IMG/VR virus record: IMGVR_UViG_3300036944_000289
Location: 1 to 27,552 of that record
Direction: 5' to 3' (one strand)
From: a virus
DNA: 27,552 bases
Positions 1 to 8,439 of the stretch are shown here, one piece after another (within the stretch, counting starts at the first letter, position 1; each line of letters opens with the position of its first letter). The position numbers were made by a program, and so were the translations under genes. The notes beneath the pieces were generated by a model. It saw nothing but the letters and a program-made list of their open reading frames with translations. It made no database searches and was not told where the DNA came from.

Positions 1-77
1 AATCCATGTATAATTGCTATATAGCAGATAATAACAATGATAGAATCAGTTATATAACTTATCTATCGCTGTTGTAT
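1..77. other. Non-coding left edge with two palindromes
   Basis: These 77 bases follow the stop of the 847-residue fibre gene in the direction of transcription. I see no ribosome binding site and no GC-rich stem followed by a T run, so no classical intrinsic terminator. Two perfect 12-bp palindromes are present: AGTTATATAACT at 48-59 and TGCTATATAGCA at 15-26. A minus-strand ATG at 5-7 could begin another gene running out of the window, but only its first codons are inside and no Shine-Dalgarno precedes it, so it is not called. Confidence 0.5.
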
Positions 78-2621
78 TTAGTATGTTCCACCATCAATGG
101 CAGATATTGATACTGCGCCAGACGTTACGGTGAACTCATTTATATCAAAACTCGCAACACCCTTGACAGTGTTGTTAGCATTGATACCAGCAAGAGTTAC
201 GGCAGCGCCTTCTCCTGTTCCAGATACTGACAATCCTGTACCAGCGGTAACACCGACAGTCGCAACATAATCTCCGCTGGTGTCAGTTCCAAGAGCGACC
301 GAGTTGGCTTGAATTGTTGTTGTAATCGAAACGTTAGCAGAACCATCGAATGATACAGAACCAGCAACATCTCCAGCCAGAGTAATTGTTCTTGCTGTTT
401 GGAGCGTAGTTGCTGTTGAAGCGTTGCCTGTCAAAGAAGCAGTGATTGTTCCCGCAGCAAAGTTACCAGAAGCATCTCTAAACACAGTTGTGGAAACCGT
501 ATTCGCATTTGTTGCATTCGAATTGATTGTGTATGCAGTGCCTTCACCAGCAGTTCCAGTGATGGTTAATCCGTTACCAGACACTGCAACTGATCCTGCA
601 TAGTTTCCAGTCGTATCAGTTCCGAGAGCGACGGAGTTCGCTTGGATCGTGGTACTGATTGTTACGTTAGCAGAGCCATCAAATGATACAGAACCCACAA
701 CATCACCTGACAGCGCAATTGTTCTCGCTGTATTCAGCGCTAGGGCTGTATTCGCGATGCCTTGTAGTGTTCCGATAAAGTTGTTGGCGCGCATATCTGC
801 TAAAGCAAATGATGCATGTGCGGTATCAATGAAGACTGATAAATCAGGTTCTGGTGTATAGTTTTTGAATACCTTAAATACACCATCAGTAGCATCTCTA
901 AAGAAACCAGCGTGAGCATATGTTCCATCGTTATATCCCGCAGCGAAACCTAGATCAGGATTAGCATTCGATTGACCTCTCGCTGTTCCGCCAGAAACAA
1001 AAGTATCTGTTACAGAACTTGCAATTGTAAATGATGTGCTATTTGCAGCAATGACCGCAGCCCCAGTATTATTGAATGACGATGGCGTCATTCCTGTTAT
1101 AATAACATTAAATCCAACTTGGTAGTTGTTTGTTGAGGTCGTATATACTACGTTTGCGCCATTACCGACAGCATTTGTGATTGTTTCTAATGCTCCTTGA
1201 TTCAAGAAGATCATGTTATCTGTAATAGATAGATTCTGCGCAGTAATTGTGGTGCTAGTTCCACCTACAGAAAAGTTGCCGTCAATTGTGAGATCACCAT
1301 TAAACAAACCATTGTTAAATTGAACGTTTGCGGTTGTTGCTACACTTTGACCAATCGCAATTGTTGGTGTTGCGCTCTCGCCAGAATTGTTTGAAAGAGT
1401 TACGCCAGTGCCAGCAACAAGACTCGCAACATAGTCGCCCGTTGTGTCAGCTCCAAGAGCGACAGAGTTTGCGGCAATTGTTGTGCTGATAGTCACGTTA
1501 CCAAGATTTGTCATGGTAGCAGAACCAGTCACATCACCTGACAATGTGATGACAGGATCAGCAACATCAAAGTTTAGAACACCCGCTCCATCGCCACCAT
1601 CTGTGTATGTTACAGTGATACCATTCTGAGTGCCAGTAAGCATTCCACCGACAGTATCTTGAACTGCTTCAGCAAAATCGTTTACTTGTGAAGCAGGAAT
1701 AGAAATGGTATTGGCAGCCGCTGCTGTGATACGACCTTGTTGATCGACAGTGAATGTCACAGTTGCGGTTGCAGAACCGTATGTGTTTGGCGTGACTGCG
1801 GTGTTATCGAGGTTGATTGTAATCGTGTTGTCAGTGGCTGCGGATGTTAATCCCGTGCCGCCCGCAATCGTAAGAGTGTCGCTTATAAGTGAAACACCAT
1901 CGGTGCCAGTGTCGCCAGCAATAGTCAGAACTGTAGCAATGTTTGCTGATCCTGCCGCAGTCAAGCGACCTTGCTGATCGACTGTGAATGTTGCGATGGA
2001 AGTTGTGTTGCCGTATGATCCAGGAGTTACCGCAGTGTTGTCAAGATTCATCGTGACCGTGTTACTTGTCACTACAGAAGTTAATCCTGTGCCACCTGCA
2101 AAGTTAAGTGTCTCATTTAAAAGAGTAATAGTATCTGTGCCGCTATCGCCAGAAATATTCAGATTGGCGCTGAACGTTGATTCAAGATAGCTGAGAGTAA
2201 CGGCATGTGTGTTTGCTGTTGGATTTGCTAGGTTAATAATCTGCGCGGAAGAAGCATCAATAGCGCCTGTGCCATTAGGGTTTAGTGTGATATTGCCGTT
2301 CGTATTGGTAGAAGATATTTCATTGCCGTTGATGGTAATGTTATCGACATTTAAGATATCGATCTTGTTATTTGCATCAACAATAAGAGCGGTGTTAGCA
2401 GTCAGCGTCCCTGGAACATGACTCAATTTGTCAGTGAAATATTTGCCGCCAATAACAGCGATGTTAGCAGCAACACCGCCTGTTTCTGTTCCTGTACCAA
2501 TATAAAGACGATCACCGCCGTTAGACTGTGTTCCGCCTAGAAATGAGTAACCCATTTCGCCTTGTGCAAGTGCGCCAGGAGAACCCCCAGAACCAGATCG
2601 TTTTACCCGAATAATTGTCAT
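78..2621 (-). CDS. Tail fibre-like structural protein, 847 residues, repeat-rich
   Basis: Probable distal tail fibre or fibre-like virion protein, seen from composition and repeats. The N-terminus (residues 1-45: IIRVKRSG, ALAQGEMGYSF, GDRLYIGTG) resembles the attachment domain of many marine T4-type fibres. Two copies of a 78-residue unit follow (about 155-232 and 233-305, each with AGGTGLTS or a close match and TVDQQGR). A central module has NPDLGF, AGYNDGTYAHAGFFRDATDG and YTPEPD, then come repeated SFDGSANV and NSVALGTDT modules. No cysteine is visible, and neither a chaperone nor an S74 autoprotease domain is seen at the end. The start is an ATG in a TAATG overlap with the previous stop, behind a strong GGAGGA site. 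It probably recognises the cell surface or decorates the baseplate; the receptor is unknown. It shares modules with the 1594-residue fibre. Confidence 0.8.
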   Translation of the reverse strand: MTIIRVKRSGSGGSPGALAQGEMGYSFLGGTQSNGGDRLYIGTGTETGGVAANIAVIGGKYFTDKLSHVPGTLTANTALIVDANNKIDILNVDNITINGNEISSTNTNGNITLNPNGTGAIDASSAQIINLANPTANTHAVTLSYLESTFSANLNISGDSGTDTITLLNETLNFAGGTGLTSVVTSNTVTMNLDNTAVTPGSYGNTTSIATFTVDQQGRLTAAGSANIATVLTIAGDTGTDGVSLISDTLTIAGGTGLTSAATDNTITINLDNTAVTPNTYGSATATVTFTVDQQGRITAAAANTISIPASQVNDFAEAVQDTVGGMLTGTQNGITVTYTDGGDGAGVLNFDVADPVITLSGDVTGSATMTNLGNVTISTTIAANSVALGADTTGDYVASLVAGTGVTLSNNSGESATPTIAIGQSVATTANVQFNNGLFNGDLTIDGNFSVGGTSTTITAQNLSITDNMIFLNQGALETITNAVGNGANVVYTTSTNNYQVGFNVIITGMTPSSFNNTGAAVIAANSTSFTIASSVTDTFVSGGTARGQSNANPDLGFAAGYNDGTYAHAGFFRDATDGVFKVFKNYTPEPDLSVFIDTAHASFALADMRANNFIGTLQGIANTALALNTARTIALSGDVVGSVSFDGSANVTISTTIQANSVALGTDTTGNYAGSVAVSGNGLTITGTAGEGTAYTINSNATNANTVSTTVFRDASGNFAAGTITASLTGNASTATTLQTARTITLAGDVAGSVSFDGSANVSITTTIQANSVALGTDTSGDYVATVGVTAGTGLSVSGTGEGAAVTLAGINANNTVKGVASFDINEFTVTSGAVSISAIDGGTY
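332..399 (-). repeat. Fibre module copy 1 (SFDGSANV)
   Basis: A 68-base stretch encoding ITLAGDVAGSVSFDGSANV. It closely matches 665-732 in the same gene (two mismatches in the first 30 bases by eye) and more loosely matches 4190-4257 in the other fibre gene. Each copy in this gene is followed downstream by the NSVALGTDT module. Confidence 0.75.
665..732 (-). repeat. Fibre module copy 2 (SFDGSANV)
   Basis: Second copy in the 847-residue fibre gene, encoding IALSGDVVGSVSFDGSANV. It is nearly identical in DNA to 332-399 over its first half. The in-frame spacing of about 333 bases suggests duplication of a block of about 111 residues. Confidence 0.75.
1730..1995 (-). repeat. 78-residue tandem unit boundaries (234-nt period)
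   Basis: The DNA encoding TVDQQGR occurs at about 1966-1992 and again at about 1732-1758, exactly 234 bases apart. The surrounding protein units match over about 70 residues, with AGGTGLTS, LDNTAVTP and TVDQQGR in the same order. This is an internal duplication inside the 847-residue fibre gene, kept in frame (78 codons). Confidence 0.75.
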
Positions 2622-2866
2622 TAGAAGAATCCTCCATTAACTTCGATATTTGCGTTATCAATGGAGGTTCTAGCTCTCCAAGTCTGCGTTGATTGTTCAT
2701 AAATTAATAGGGAACCGTCTTGTAAATTCCCTTCAACGACATCTGTAAGATCGCCCACACTAAAATTACTTGTACTTACCTGATAATTCGAGACTAAAAT
2801 GTTTTGCTGAGGAGTTACCTTAGCAGATGTTTGTATTCCTTGAACGACTGTGGCTTTTATGTTCAT
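2621..2866 (-). CDS. Small virion protein, 81 residues, fibre-associated
   Basis: I recognise the style from marine T4-type phages but no named function. The N-terminus MNIKATVVQG and the central GDLTDVVEGNLQDGSLLIYE with a following W-R-A resemble a short segment found at the start of many fibre and baseplate-associated proteins (DL-DV...G..L.Y....W.A). It lies one base after the 110-residue gene and its stop overlaps the fibre start by one base, so the three are probably translated together. A role as a connector or decoration protein for the 847-residue fibre is inferred from position only. Confidence 0.65.
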   Translation of the reverse strand: MNIKATVVQGIQTSAKVTPQQNILVSNYQVSTSNFSVGDLTDVVEGNLQDGSLLIYEQSTQTWRARTSIDNANIEVNGGFF

Positions 2867-2867
2867 A

Positions 2868-3200
2868 TTAGATTCTCGTCATTCCTGGAGTTACAGTAAC
2901 GATGCCCTCAACAACTCTCGTAATCGTGCCACCAGAAGATGTGATTTCTACATCATACAAATATCTTCCTGGTTCAAGTGCAGCGGTTGTTGTGGCATTC
3001 AGAATAAGGTTAATCTTTCCAGTCGCACCGGTATTTGATGTGGTAAAAGTTGTTGCTGCGGAAGAGTTGTAGTTCTTTCTCATTTGCGCTGCTACAGTAT
3101 ATCCCGTAAGATTGAAAACAGCATCATTTGCGTCGGTAAGATCAATCGTGGCACTAAAACTAGTACCCTGATCGATAACTAAATTTGCCTTAATAGCCAT
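2868..3200 (-). CDS. Ig-like baseplate/fibre-associated virion protein, 110 residues
   Basis: Predicted all-beta protein. DQGTSFSATIDLTDAND, LTGYTVAAQMRKNY and EPGRYLYDVEITS have the pattern of the Ig-like N-terminal domain found in several phage baseplate and receptor-binding proteins (BppU-like), here as a free-standing domain. It is the first gene of a second fibre cassette: an exact late promoter core lies 26 bases before the ATG, and a strong AAGGAG site (3209-3214) sits 8 bases before it. This is the clearest promoter plus ribosome-site arrangement in the window, so this cassette can probably be expressed independently of the first fibre. The exact virion position is unknown. Confidence 0.75.
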   Translation of the reverse strand: MAIKANLVIDQGTSFSATIDLTDANDAVFNLTGYTVAAQMRKNYNSSAATTFTTSNTGATGKINLILNATTTAALEPGRYLYDVEITSSGGTITRVVEGIVTVTPGMTRI

Positions 3201-3225
3201 AGAAAAATCTCCTTACATCTATGGT

Positions 3226-3233
3226 TATTTATA
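3226..3233 (-). promoter_or_regulatory. T4-type late promoter core TATAAATA
   Basis: Exact minus-strand TATAAATA in the 46-base gap between the fibre chaperone gene and the 110-residue gene. Transcription starting about 6-7 bases downstream, as in T4, would give a short leader holding the AAGGAG ribosome site. In T4 this motif is read by the gp55 sigma factor with gp33 and the gp45 clamp; none of those genes is in this window. Confidence 0.8.
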
Positions 3234-3246
3234 CTAATAAGAAACA

Positions 3247-3648
3247 TTACTCAGGTTTTACAGGCCAGATAATATCATTTGGGAACCCTAATTGATCTGT
3301 AATATCAAGAAGTTCACGGCGATAATTTGACCACGCCTGTTGTTGTTCTGGTGTAAGGTCTGCCCAACGAAGCGGATTGCTAACAATAGGATCAACTACT
3401 CTTGTAAGAAGATTGTTTCTTTCATAGCGAACTAGTTCTGCCGCTTTTTGATCAAGTTCGGCTTGTGTTGGAGGAATATATACAATTGTGAGTGGATCAG
3501 TATCCATTCTAATATAAAGTTCTGCCACATCAAAGTTTGCGCCAGTGTCATTCGGATCACATGTGAATGGGATCCATCCATATGTGGGATGATTGATTTC
3601 ACAGTCAATCATTGTATTATTAATATGTTTTGCGTTACGATATTCCAT
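3247..3648 (-). CDS. Tail fibre assembly chaperone-like protein, 133 residues
   Basis: The C-terminal part matches the phage tail assembly chaperone pattern (Phage_tail_APC, PF16778, by recognition): a helical YERNNLLTRV stretch, WADLTPEQQQAWSNYRREL (residues 95-113) and a terminal WPVKPE. The N-terminal half (ID-EINHP-YGWIPFTC) is a domain often joined to it. Such proteins help fold or trimerise the fibre encoded just before them; here that is the 1594-residue fibre, whose stop overlaps this ATG as TAATG. Function on that fibre is inferred from neighbourhood, and the 847-residue fibre may also use it. Confidence 0.75.
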   Translation of the reverse strand: MEYRNAKHINNTMIDCEINHPTYGWIPFTCDPNDTGANFDVAELYIRMDTDPLTIVYIPPTQAELDQKAAELVRYERNNLLTRVVDPIVSNPLRWADLTPEQQQAWSNYRRELLDITDQLGFPNDIIWPVKPE

Positions 3649-6600
3649 TATGATACCCTTAAAAATAATGCGCCATTTGTGTTTCGGTCTCCGCCGTTAG
3701 TCGATCCCGCCAATGCTTTCCATGTGCCACTCGGTACAGTGAGTCTGTACCCTCTTAGAGCAGGACCACCATCTAGCATATTAAAGTGCATATATGAAAA
3801 ATTTGAACCTGCATAGTTAGTATTGCGGTTAAATTCAAAACTATCCGAATTAGCTAAAAGTATTGCGTATGTACCAACAGCACCAGATGTCAAATCAGCA
3901 GTAGCGGCACCAACTTGCGCTGCTGTTGGTGCAGGAACTTGAGCATCGATAGCTTGCGCTACACTCAAAGGTGTCATAAGTACAGTGTTAACCGTTCCAG
4001 CTTGGGCTTGTGCTTGTGTTGCGATTGCGGTCACTGCTGTACCACCAAGAGTTAATGATGGTGTAGTTACAGTTCCAGTGAATGTTGGACTTGCAAGAGG
4101 CGCTTTTGCGTCAAGTGCAGTTTGCAGTCCGTCCACATTTGCGATGATATGATTATGGCTGTCATCGTCAACTGCAACCGTCATCGACACGTTAGCTGAT
4201 CCGTCAAATGATACGCTACCTGAAACGTCTCCCGCAAGAGTGATTGTTCTAGCTGTAGCTAAAGATGTTGCGGTTGAGGCGTTGCCCGACAAAGTACCTG
4301 TAATTGTACTCGTAAAAGTCTTCGCTCCAGAAATCTCTTGTGAGTTCGCTGTTATGAGTCCCGCAACAGTAGTGTTAGCTGCTGGAATAGTTGCGCTTGT
4401 TCCAGTTGAAGATGTGATTGTGCCGCCGTTTGAACCTGTTGTATATCCAAGATTAGTATTCGCAGCCGCAATCGATATCGAACCTGTTCCGTTTGTGATA
4501 GTCACATTCTGACCAGCAGTCAAGGTAGCTTTCGTTAATGTGTTGCCTGTTGTGTTGCCGATTAGCAGTTGTCCGTTTGTGTACGTAGTCTGACCAGTAC
4601 CTCCATTATCTACACCGAGTGTACCAGATACGTGTGTAGCCAAGCCGATCTTACCATAAGAAGGTGCTATACCTACGCCACCAGAGATCAGCGCGTTGCC
4701 TGTAGCAACGTCAGCGAGTTTGCTGAGTGTTGCGGAGCCAGATGCGAATAGGATGTCACCGACAGCATAGGAAGAGATGCCAGTGCCACCATCAGCAACA
4801 GCAAGGTCGGTAATGCCAGTGATACTGCCTCCAGTAATGCTCACCGAAGATGCAGCCTGCGTAGACATTGTGCCAAGACCGGTAATGTCTGTATTAGGAA
4901 TGGTAGCAGATGCGGTCAAAGCAGTTGTTCCTGCACCTTTCACATATCCAGTTAAAGTGGTAGCTCCAGTGCCTCCTCTGTTGACTGCAATCGTTGTTGC
5001 GTTCCAAGTACCGGATGTAAGTGTTCCAACAGAAGTCAGACTTGATCCAGTTACGCCACTTCCCAATGTTGTAGAACTAAGAACTGTTGTGCCGTTAATC
5101 TCATAAACTTTACCAGTCAGCAGATTGAAGTCTTCTGATGATGTCCAAGCACCTGTAGCATTTACCCAGTTGAAAGTTTTATCGACATCAGCACCAGCTT
5201 TCAGAGTGATACCGCCGCCATCTGCGGTAGTGTTGTTTGCCACCGCTACAGAACCCAGTTCAATATTCTTATCATCAACTGCCAAAGTAGTTGAATTGAG
5301 TGTTGTCGTAGTGCCATTTACGATCAGGTCGCCAGCAATTGTCACATCATCTGAGAAGGTTGTATTGCCCGTTACTGTCATCAATCCAGAAATAGTAGTA
5401 TTGCCCGTTACCGACATTATTCCAGAGATAGCAGCGTTGCCAGTTACGGACATCGCTCCAGAAATAGTAGTATTTCCACCGACTCTTAACTGTTTCGCAA
5501 GACCTAGTCCGCCCGAGACGATCAAAGCGCCTGTGGTCGTTGTTGTCGAATCTGTAGCGTTGCTTATAGTGATTGCGCTTGCAGTAGTTGCGCCACGACT
5601 GGTAACACTTGAAAGTGTACCATTGCTTGATATGAGAATCGCGTCACTTGCAGCATCAACATCGATATTGATATCTGTACCGCTTACTAAAGTTAGTGTG
5701 TCGTTATATGCTTCCGCGGCAGCACTACCAGTTGCAGCCCAAGTGTATTCTGTGTCGGTATCATCAACTGTGAATGTTCTGAATGCTAGATATCTGTTGT
5801 CAAGGTTTGTAGAAGATGCTGTTGCCGTCTGCACATGTCCGAATGTGTCAAATGTTAGCGCTAAGTCTTGAAGAACTGTACCATCTGTGGTATTGATGCT
5901 GACATCCGCAACAGAAGAAGTGTCAGTATGCGCAATTGTTGCAGAAGAACCTTCGCCAGGAGTGTGTGTTACAGTGATGCCTCCACCAGCGGTCACGCCA
6001 GACATATAGTTGCCAGTTGTATCAGTGCCTAGCGCGACTGAGTTTGGTTGAATATTCGCTGCAAACGAGATAGTTCCGCTTGTAAGATCAGTAAGAGTCA
6101 CGCTTCCTGTTCCTGTAACATCTCCTCCCACAAGTGTCACTGTCACAACTGGATCTGGTTTGTTTTGAACGCTTGTCCAATCGGTGTTGCCTACAAAGTT
6201 GTTTGCAGTGATGGTTCTGTATATGTTTGTCGAATTGCCAATATCAAAAGCATTGTTTGAATTTGGCAAAATTGAGTTGACAATCTTTGCATTTAGTGTT
6301 ACAATATCTGTAGTCGTATCACCAAGAACAGTATTTCCATTTACAGTTAGGATGCTAGAAACTGTTGATGTTGTTGAAATTGAGTTGTTGACTGTGAAAT
6401 CTGCATTTGTTGCTAGATTTGTTGTACCCTGGACAGTCAAATTTCCTGAAATAACAATATTTTGTCCGAAAGATGTGTTGCCTGAAAGAGTAGAAGTTCC
6501 ATTTACTATCAGCGCGTTTGTGATAGTTGCTGATTCGAGTGTAGCCAGTCCAGATGTTCCGAATGTTCCAGTGACATTCGCGCCAACAAGAGTTGTTTCA

Positions 6601-8432
6601 ATTCTCGCAACATTGTTTGAATAAAGAATTACTCCAGCATCTTCGGTCGCAACAATCATGTTTTCTGTATTTGCAGCATTCATAACTCTGAAAGTGCTTG
6701 CATCTACAATAAGTTCGCCAGTTCCAGCGTCTTTGATATAGCTGTTTAATCCGTCATGGAAAATCTGAAGGTCATCTCCAGTACCAATCAATAGATAATC
6801 GCTATCTTGTAAATCAACATTTGCGTTAAACGTTGCAGTGGTTACGACATTCATGGAATTGATTGTCGCAAGTCCACTTGTGCTTAGAGTAGCAGTGCCG
6901 ACATGAGTAGCGGCGACATTCGCAGCCGATACGACATTCGTTACCGATAGATTCGCGCTTACCGTGGTGTTGCCCGTGACAGAAAGAGTGTTATTGGCTG
7001 ATGTGAATACGAAGTTTGCGCTATCAACAATCTCACCAGCAGTGCCCACAAACGGCACCCGAGTTGCAGTCAAGTCGCGAACCATAAGCGATGCTGTGTT
7101 TGCTTGTGAGTTGATAGTCAGAACATTCGAAACAACCGCGCTATTCGCAACGGCTGCATCTTTCACATAAAGATTTAACCAGTTCGCTGCAACAGAACCA
7201 AGATCGTATGTCGTATTAGCTCCAGGGTGAATACCAGTGGTGTTAGCTGACATGACCATTGTATTCGCGTCTGCGCTTGTGCTAAGAAGAACATTCAAGG
7301 TTGGATAAGAAGTATTGGCGCTCAAAACTCTAAATGTTCTTGCGCCAAGACCTTTTAGAACCATTTGACCTTCAGCTTCAATATCAGTATCAGCCCAAAC
7401 ATAAGTCGTGTGAACATTGCCCCAAGGCTTTGCATTAGACCCCAAGTCAACTGTGGTCGCAGACGGCAAAATATCTTCGTCAACATAACCAAGAATAGAT
7501 ACGGTATCATCAATTGTCGCACCGAGTGTGACATTATTGTTGAAAAATGTTTCTGCTCCTGTGAATGTCGCATTCGCAGTTACTGTGAATACTCCATCGA
7601 TGTTTACGTTTGCATTGAAATCAGAAACGGCATTCACATTAAGAATGTCTGTGCCAGCGTCACCGATCGTGGTATTGACGCTAGTGATATTTACAAGTGC
7701 GCCAGAAAAGACAGCATTCGCGGTCTGCGTTAGAATGCCGTCAATATTGACATTCGCGTTAAAGTCTGAGATAGAATTTACGTTTAGAGCATCCGCAGCA
7801 CTAAAGCCGATCGTCATTACATCAACATTTGCATTCAAAGAAGCGGCTGTGAATATGGTATTGGAAGTCACATCGAAGGTCGTACCGTCAAAATCAATTC
7901 TTGAGCCAGTGATGATTGTGTTCGAAGTCGATTTTAGTTCTGTGCTTGTGATGTATGTGTTAACACCAGAAAGATATGTGTTCGATTTAGCAAAGAACGA
8001 GCCAGTATTTACAGTGGTGTTTGCAGCATCGATCAAGAAAATCTTTGTCGCACCACCATCAAATACCACATTGCTTGAAACGACCACGTTATTCGCGTCC
8101 ACTGTAAACATGTTGATGCTTGATGTGATATCAATTGTGCCGTTTACGGATGTGAAGACAGCGTTTGAAGTGACATTCAGAGTCGCTGGTACGCTAACAG
8201 AACCACCTCGAAGTGCGTTGGACACGCTCATAGTGTTTGCTGAAAAGATGCCTTCAATATGCGCGTTACCCGTAGTCTGCGCACCGTTTGTGGTGTTAGG
8301 CTGCGCAACGCCCGCGACTGTGACAACAACAGTCGCCATGTCCGCGATAACTAAGTTCGTTTTGCCGATCCAACCGCCAAAGCTGTCAGTCGTTACTTCC
8401 ACGTTAGCGCCTAAATATGATGATTTTGACAT
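3648..8432 (-). CDS. Long tail fibre protein, 1594 residues
   Basis: Very long Asn/Thr/Ser/Ala/Val-rich fibre with no cysteine visible. The N-terminal third holds beta repeats, including two copies of a unit of about 48 residues with SDFNANVNIDG. The middle has a module with LLIGTGDDLQIFHDG and SYIKDAGTGEL (about 547-575), and one with VNGTTTTLNSTTLAVDDKN (about 1038-1060), both common in marine T4-type fibres. Between them and the end are 12-residue SVTGNTTISG repeats, three GGTG modules (NRGGTGATT, DGGTGISSY, NGGTGQTTY) and the stretch APLASPTFTGTV-TPSL. The last 80 or so residues differ in style (FEFNRNTNYAGSNFSYMHF, ending LFLRVS) and are the best candidate for the receptor-binding tip. 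No S74 autoprotease is seen; a separate chaperone gene follows. The ATG is preceded by AGGT about 10 bases upstream. Confidence 0.85.
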   Translation of the reverse strand: MSKSSYLGANVEVTTDSFGGWIGKTNLVIADMATVVVTVAGVAQPNTTNGAQTTGNAHIEGIFSANTMSVSNALRGGSVSVPATLNVTSNAVFTSVNGTIDITSSINMFTVDANNVVVSSNVVFDGGATKIFLIDAANTTVNTGSFFAKSNTYLSGVNTYITSTELKSTSNTIITGSRIDFDGTTFDVTSNTIFTAASLNANVDVMTIGFSAADALNVNSISDFNANVNIDGILTQTANAVFSGALVNITSVNTTIGDAGTDILNVNAVSDFNANVNIDGVFTVTANATFTGAETFFNNNVTLGATIDDTVSILGYVDEDILPSATTVDLGSNAKPWGNVHTTYVWADTDIEAEGQMVLKGLGARTFRVLSANTSYPTLNVLLSTSADANTMVMSANTTGIHPGANTTYDLGSVAANWLNLYVKDAAVANSAVVSNVLTINSQANTASLMVRDLTATRVPFVGTAGEIVDSANFVFTSANNTLSVTGNTTVSANLSVTNVVSAANVAATHVGTATLSTSGLATINSMNVVTTATFNANVDLQDSDYLLIGTGDDLQIFHDGLNSYIKDAGTGELIVDASTFRVMNAANTENMIVATEDAGVILYSNNVARIETTLVGANVTGTFGTSGLATLESATITNALIVNGTSTLSGNTSFGQNIVISGNLTVQGTTNLATNADFTVNNSISTTSTVSSILTVNGNTVLGDTTTDIVTLNAKIVNSILPNSNNAFDIGNSTNIYRTITANNFVGNTDWTSVQNKPDPVVTVTLVGGDVTGTGSVTLTDLTSGTISFAANIQPNSVALGTDTTGNYMSGVTAGGGITVTHTPGEGSSATIAHTDTSSVADVSINTTDGTVLQDLALTFDTFGHVQTATASSTNLDNRYLAFRTFTVDDTDTEYTWAATGSAAAEAYNDTLTLVSGTDINIDVDAASDAILISSNGTLSSVTSRGATTASAITISNATDSTTTTTGALIVSGGLGLAKQLRVGGNTTISGAMSVTGNAAISGIMSVTGNTTISGLMTVTGNTTFSDDVTIAGDLIVNGTTTTLNSTTLAVDDKNIELGSVAVANNTTADGGGITLKAGADVDKTFNWVNATGAWTSSEDFNLLTGKVYEINGTTVLSSTTLGSGVTGSSLTSVGTLTSGTWNATTIAVNRGGTGATTLTGYVKGAGTTALTASATIPNTDITGLGTMSTQAASSVSITGGSITGITDLAVADGGTGISSYAVGDILFASGSATLSKLADVATGNALISGGVGIAPSYGKIGLATHVSGTLGVDNGGTGQTTYTNGQLLIGNTTGNTLTKATLTAGQNVTITNGTGSISIAAANTNLGYTTGSNGGTITSSTGTSATIPAANTTVAGLITANSQEISGAKTFTSTITGTLSGNASTATSLATARTITLAGDVSGSVSFDGSANVSMTVAVDDDSHNHIIANVDGLQTALDAKAPLASPTFTGTVTTPSLTLGGTAVTAIATQAQAQAGTVNTVLMTPLSVAQAIDAQVPAPTAAQVGAATADLTSGAVGTYAILLANSDSFEFNRNTNYAGSNFSYMHFNMLDGGPALRGYRLTVPSGTWKALAGSTNGGDRNTNGALFLRVS
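4190..4257 (-). repeat. Fibre module copy 3, in the 1594-residue fibre
   Basis: Encodes ITLAGDVSGSVSFDGSANV near the end of the larger fibre. It is recognisably the same DNA as 332-399 with more substitutions. It is preceded in both proteins by a GNASTAT segment, so the shared block is longer than the 68 bases listed. Confidence 0.7.
5362..5469 (-). repeat. 36-nt tandem repeat, three units
   Basis: Three adjacent 36-base units (5362-5397, 5398-5433, 5434-5469) encode 12-residue repeats of the form SVTGN-TISG-M, with degenerate partial units on both sides. Third-position differences between units show that the repeat is not brand new. It keeps frame and would lengthen the shaft one turn or strand at a time. 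Confidence 0.8.
7610..7775 (-). repeat. About 48-residue duplicated beta unit in the fibre N-terminal part
   Basis: Two copies of a segment encoding SDFNANVNIDG lie about 144 bases apart, each followed by a T-TANA-F-GA stretch. They are part of a wider run of similar beta repeats in the first 300 residues of the 1594-residue fibre. The exact edges were judged by eye. Confidence 0.6.
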
Positions 8433-8439
8433 TCTGCTT

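Noticed and set aside
5125-5871. A 248-codon open frame on the plus strand
   Set aside because: Same cause: antisense to fibre repeats, with repeated VLPVTDIIPEI-like text that is only the mirror of the 36-nt repeat.
3648-8432. S74-type intramolecular chaperone at the fibre end
   Set aside because: No Ser-Asp type autocleavage region or long helical end is visible; a separate chaperone gene follows instead.
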